Of a stretch of DNA of 64,000 bases, positions 60,729-64,000 are shown in pieces (the first letter of the stretch is position 1; each line of letters begins with the position of its first letter). A program made the position numbers and the translations under genes. Below the pieces are notes generated by a model. That model was not told where the DNA came from and ran no database searches. It was given only the letters and a program-made list of their open reading frames with translations. Origin of the DNA: a bacterium (GTDB taxonomy: Bacteria > UBA10199 > JAIBAG01); contig JAIBAG010000003.1 in assembly GCA_019695305.1 (NCBI GenBank), positions 1-64,000 of the forward strand, written 5' to 3'.

Positions 60729-63304
60729 GCTTGGCCTCCTGCATTATTTTGTTTGAGTGTTTTGCTAATGGCTTCCAGAACCATGTCTTGATCGAATTTG
60801 ATAAGATAATCGGTAAAACCAAGCTGCATCCCTTTTTCACGACTAGGAGGTGCCGCTAAAGTTGTCAGTGCCAATGCCGGCAAGTTCTTCAGATTGTCGT
60901 TAGAGCGTATATTGGAAATAAGGCCAAAGCCATCCATGTTGGGCATTTCAATATCGCTTAGTAATAAATCGAACCCGCTATCTTTTTTAAGTATTTTTAA
61001 AGCTTCGGCACCATCTTCGGCTGTGGTCACATCAAAACCGCGGCTTTCAAGAATGGGGCGCAGTAAATTACGAAAGAAGGCCGAGTCGTCTACAAACAGA
61101 ATGCGCGATTTCTCGTTTTTGGTTTCACTTTTCAGTTTAAACCAATCGGGGTAGGCAATTCTTAAAAAGTGGTAGACGTCAATAAGCTCGGTAGCGCGGC
61201 CCGCAATGATAGATCCACCTAAAAAGCCGGGTCGAATTCCGGATGTATCCAGTTTTAAATGTTCATCTACAATATCGACAATTTCTTCCACAAGGAGGCC
61301 CATGCCGCGTTCTCCGTCGGTAAAAATAATGGCGGTAATAGGGAGGTCGGTAAATTTTTCGATATTCAATTTGTCGGAAGCTTTAATTAAAGGGAGCAAG
61401 GAATTACGATATTGTACTACAAGTTGGTTGCCCACTTTTTCAATTTTGGATGTTTCAAATTCTTCAAGACGCGCAACAAGAGCAAGAGGCACGGCAAAAT
61501 GAGATTGGGAATCGCTCTTAAACACAAGTAACGATGTTTTATCGCTTGTGCCCATTTCCTTGGCTGTATCTAATCCTGCTTGAGCCGCATCACTTATAAC
61601 TTGCGGGAGAGCCTGAGCTGAAATACGGGCAATATCTAAAATAATAACAACACGACCATCGCCCAAGATGGTGCTTCCTGAAAATAAATTAACTTCTCTT
61701 AAAAGGCGCCCGACTGGTTTTACAACAATTTCCTGGGTATCGTAAATCTCGTCTACAATTAATCCAAACTGCATGTCAGCTACTTGAACAACTACTATAG
61801 ATAACAAATCATGTTCTACATTAATCTCATTTTCTTTCTTTAAGCCTAGTACTTCCGAAAGAGTGATAAGGGGCAACAATTTACCTCGTAAACGCAGAAC
61901 TTTTGCACCCTGAATGGTGTCTACAAAATGACGATTGGTTTCTGATATGTGAACGAGTTCTAAAACACCCACTTGCGGGATGGCAAAAATATTTCCTTTT
62001 CCATCGCCAGCGCGAACAATGAGTGCCGAGATAATGGCCAGCGTGAGAGGTATTTTAATTTTGATGCATGTACCCACTCCAACGGTACTCGAAATATCAA
62101 CCGAGCCCCCAATGCTTTCAATGTTACTGCGTACCACGTCCATGCCTACGCCGCGTCCTGAGACTTCGGTAACTTTGGCCGCTGTAGAAAAACCTGGTTC
62201 AAAAATATAACGTAATATTTGTGTGTCCGATAAATTATTGGCAATTTCTTTTGATACAAGTCCTTTTTCAATAGCTTTCGCTTTAATGATATCCGGATTA
62301 ATGCCGCCGCCATCATCTTCAATTGCAATAATGATGTGACCGCCCTCATGAAAAGCCTTTAATGTAATTTTACCAACGGGCGATTTTCCAGAGGTGGCAC
62401 GTTTGTCGGGCTTTTCAATGCCGTGATCGGCTGAATTACGCACACAATGTGTGAGAGGATCTTGTATGGCTTGCAAAATCTGGCGATCAATTTCGGTTTC
62501 CTGTCCAATCATCACCAGTTCCAGTTTTTTTCCCGTTGCCTGTTCTAAATCGCGCACAATACGGGGGAGTTTAGACCAGGCATTGCCAATGGGTTGCATG
62601 CGCGTTTTCATAACAGCTTCTTGTAAGCCCGAGGTAACACGGTTTAATTGCTGAATAGGGTTTAGATAGGGCGATTCATCTTCACCTCTTACTAATTGCA
62701 ATAATTGATTGCGATTTAATACAAGTTCACCCACTAAGTTCATGAGTTGATCTAATATACCAATGTTGACTCTTAGTGATTGATCACTTGCAGGAGCTTT
62801 AGTTTCCATTTTTGGCGTAGTTTCAGACTGTGCGATTGAAGCAACAGGTTTTGATTCTTGTTGAGGGGTATTCTGACTAGTTGTATCTGTTATGGCTGTT
62901 GTATTTTCTTCTCTCGATATAATATTGTCAGTATCGAGTACGGATTTTAAGTTTTGAATAGCGACCGAATCATCGCCAGTGGGTTCTTCGCCTGTTCTTT
63001 CAAGGCACTCGGCAATATGTTTGACGATATCAATAGCAACTAGTATGGCGCTTATAGCTTGAGCTGTAACGGGGATGGCTCCATCACGTAGTTTAGCCAA
63101 AACATCTTCGGCCACATGAGATATTTTTTCCATGCGGCCAAGGCCAAACATACCACATGTTCCTTTGATGGTGTGCATGGCCCTAAAAATAATTTTTAGA
63201 ACATCCAAGTTGTCCGGCTTTTTTTCTAATTCAACAAGTCCGTTTTCAAGGCGTTCTATGTTTTCAGAGCATTCAACTAAAAATTCATTAAGAATCTCAT
63301 CCAT
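60725..63304 (-). CDS. cheA: Hybrid chemotaxis kinase CheA with C-terminal receiver
   Basis: The 859-residue protein has an Hpt domain with the phosphorylated His in RAMHTIKGTCG (near residue 44), a linker without clear P2, a dimerisation domain (near 180-240) and an ATPase domain with HCVRNSADHGIE, DDGGGI and GRGVGMDVV. Two CheW-like modules follow (near 425-560 and 590-715), then a receiver near 735-859 with FVDDSAF and LLLSDIEMPNMDG. The built-in receiver may replace CheY or act as a phosphate sink. No cheY gene lies in the operon. The start is ATG 63302-63304; a TTG at 63313 is in frame. Confidence 0.94.
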   Translation of the reverse strand: MDEILNEFLVECSENIERLENGLVELEKKPDNLDVLKIIFRAMHTIKGTCGMFGLGRMEKISHVAEDVLAKLRDGAIPVTAQAISAILVAIDIVKHIAECLERTGEEPTGDDSVAIQNLKSVLDTDNIISREENTTAITDTTSQNTPQQESKPVASIAQSETTPKMETKAPASDQSLRVNIGILDQLMNLVGELVLNRNQLLQLVRGEDESPYLNPIQQLNRVTSGLQEAVMKTRMQPIGNAWSKLPRIVRDLEQATGKKLELVMIGQETEIDRQILQAIQDPLTHCVRNSADHGIEKPDKRATSGKSPVGKITLKAFHEGGHIIIAIEDDGGGINPDIIKAKAIEKGLVSKEIANNLSDTQILRYIFEPGFSTAAKVTEVSGRGVGMDVVRSNIESIGGSVDISSTVGVGTCIKIKIPLTLAIISALIVRAGDGKGNIFAIPQVGVLELVHISETNRHFVDTIQGAKVLRLRGKLLPLITLSEVLGLKKENEINVEHDLLSIVVVQVADMQFGLIVDEIYDTQEIVVKPVGRLLREVNLFSGSTILGDGRVVIILDIARISAQALPQVISDAAQAGLDTAKEMGTSDKTSLLVFKSDSQSHFAVPLALVARLEEFETSKIEKVGNQLVVQYRNSLLPLIKASDKLNIEKFTDLPITAIIFTDGERGMGLLVEEIVDIVDEHLKLDTSGIRPGFLGGSIIAGRATELIDVYHFLRIAYPDWFKLKSETKNEKSRILFVDDSAFFRNLLRPILESRGFDVTTAEDGAEALKILKKDSGFDLLLSDIEMPNMDGFGLISNIRSNDNLKNLPALALTTLAAPPSREKGMQLGFTDYLIKFDQDMVLEAISKTLKQNNAGGQA

Positions 63305-63383
63305 TTTGCCCAAGAATACATTTATTTTAAATTATGGAAATGATGAGAAAATGAGGACAAGTATTGACATGATTAGTGACAAG

Positions 63384-64000
63384 CTATTGAGTGTTTTGGG
63401 TAGTAAGGTGCCGTGTGAGATTAACTTTATGATTTTTTAGGCCCATTTTTTTTCTCATGCGATTTCTATATGTAGTTACAGTATGGGTAGAAATATGAAG
63501 GAGGTTCGCTATTTCTTTGGTGGAATGGCCAATTTTAATGAGGTTTGCTACTTCTTCTTCTTTTTGCGAAAGTGGGTTATCGTTGTTTAGTGCAAGTATA
63601 GAGGAGCTATTATCAACTAATCCTAATATATTCTTTTCTAGTCTTAACATTAGTTGTGGCTTAAATAGCTTATTGATTTTAATTTGGTTTATCACGGGCA
63701 ATACAAGCAAGCATATTTTATTTTTTAAATTTTCTTTGATCTCTGTTTTTTCACTCACAAACGTTTCAATAATTTCTTTGATTGTTGTTGTTTTTTTCTC
63801 CACTTGCAATTTAAGTGATAAATTTTGTTCCTCTAGCAATGCCTCCGAATTTATGTCTCTAATATGACCAATAGCTATTTTTTGATCGATCAATTTAATT
63901 CCCCGGTTTCGTACCCAGCGTATTTCTCCGTTTGCTTGTAAAATTCTGTACTGGATATCAAAATTTGTTTCTTGTGGTGGTATGAGTATTTTGTCTAGAG
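63384..64000 (-). CDS. PAS-LuxR regulator, N-terminus cut by window edge
   Basis: The frame is open from the window edge at 64000 to the stop at 63384. The first visible residues read as the end of a PAS domain, with YRILQANGEIRWVRNRG and IGHIRDINSEAL. The middle is helical and coiled. A LuxR-type helix-turn-helix ends the protein, with LSQKEEEVANLIKIGHSTKEIA and STHTVTTYRNRMRKKMGL. It is a probable transcription regulator. A shorter start at TTG 63893 is possible, but the upstream PAS homology argues that the gene continues beyond the window. It lies 79 bp ahead of cheA in the same direction and may regulate, or be co-transcribed with, the chemosensory genes. Confidence 0.85.
   Translation of the reverse strand, partial: LDKILIPPQETNFDIQYRILQANGEIRWVRNRGIKLIDQKIAIGHIRDINSEALLEEQNLSLKLQVEKKTTTIKEIIETFVSEKTEIKENLKNKICLLVLPVINQIKINKLFKPQLMLRLEKNILGLVDNSSSILALNNDNPLSQKEEEVANLIKIGHSTKEIANLLHISTHTVTTYRNRMRKKMGLKNHKVNLTRHLTTQNTQ

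Overview
The window reads as chromosomal DNA of an AT-rich, Gram-negative bacterium of the broad deltaproteobacterial type. It has outer-membrane lipoprotein signals, a BamB-like factor, an HemX/HemA pair, a Ser/Thr kinase with PEGA repeats, FHA proteins, a GGDEF enzyme and a complete chemosensory cluster. The exact lineage cannot be fixed from sequence alone; Bdellovibrionota, Myxococcota or a neighbouring low-GC candidate group would fit (inference). No tRNA, rRNA or CRISPR array was recognised.

1-4.3 kb: the edge of an IS30-type element, the transglycosylase MtgA, and a signalling group (PEGA-type Ser/Thr kinase translationally coupled to an FHA-GGDEF diguanylate cyclase, plus a receiver-like protein with Glu at the phosphoacceptor site). 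4.4-12.5 kb: a compact housekeeping run, tilS-ftsH-folP-glmM-pdxJ-nnr-tsaE, with several 4-bp start/stop overlaps. 12.5-18.2 kb: poorly known proteins, namely a repeat protein without signal peptide, a YcbK-type M15 protein, an FHA/coiled-coil protein and a lipoprotein zinc peptidase. 18.2-23.2 kb: the conserved translation block ffh-rpsP-khpA-rimM-trmD-(SPOUT methyltransferase)-rplS-rnhB, closed by a strong bidirectional terminator.

23.3-36.3 kb is the accessory core, all on the minus strand. Three adjacent genes encode very large or mid-sized lipoproteins (1650, 403 and 1260 aa). Upstream of them lies a 988-aa orphan without a signal peptide. The promoter regions of the trio and of the orphan are near copies of each other, with a perfect sigma-28 (FliA)-type -10 (GCCGATAA) and a shared AT-rich upstream block. 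A weaker relative precedes the 405-aa orphan at 12.5 kb. I regard this promoter-linked set of surface lipoproteins and unsecreted-looking orphans as the best candidate for an undescribed system.

36.5-56.3 kb: a PemK/MazF toxin-antitoxin pair with an apparently leaderless antitoxin transcript, a RetSat/CrtI-like oxidoreductase, then purD, tsaC, a DUF1015 protein, an iron alcohol dehydrogenase, thioredoxin, a 109-bp palindromic repeat element, hemX-hemA, a YfgM-like protein with BamB, a MAF-type glycosyltransferase, guaB, guaA and dnaE. 56.3-64 kb: a minus-strand chemosensory operon read in the order (PAS-LuxR regulator)-cheA-cheW-mcp-small membrane protein-cheB-cheR. CheA carries its own C-terminal receiver, the receptor is cytoplasmic with two PAS domains, and there is a hairpin terminator between cheW and mcp. 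No flagellar gene lies in view, so the output of the pathway is open.
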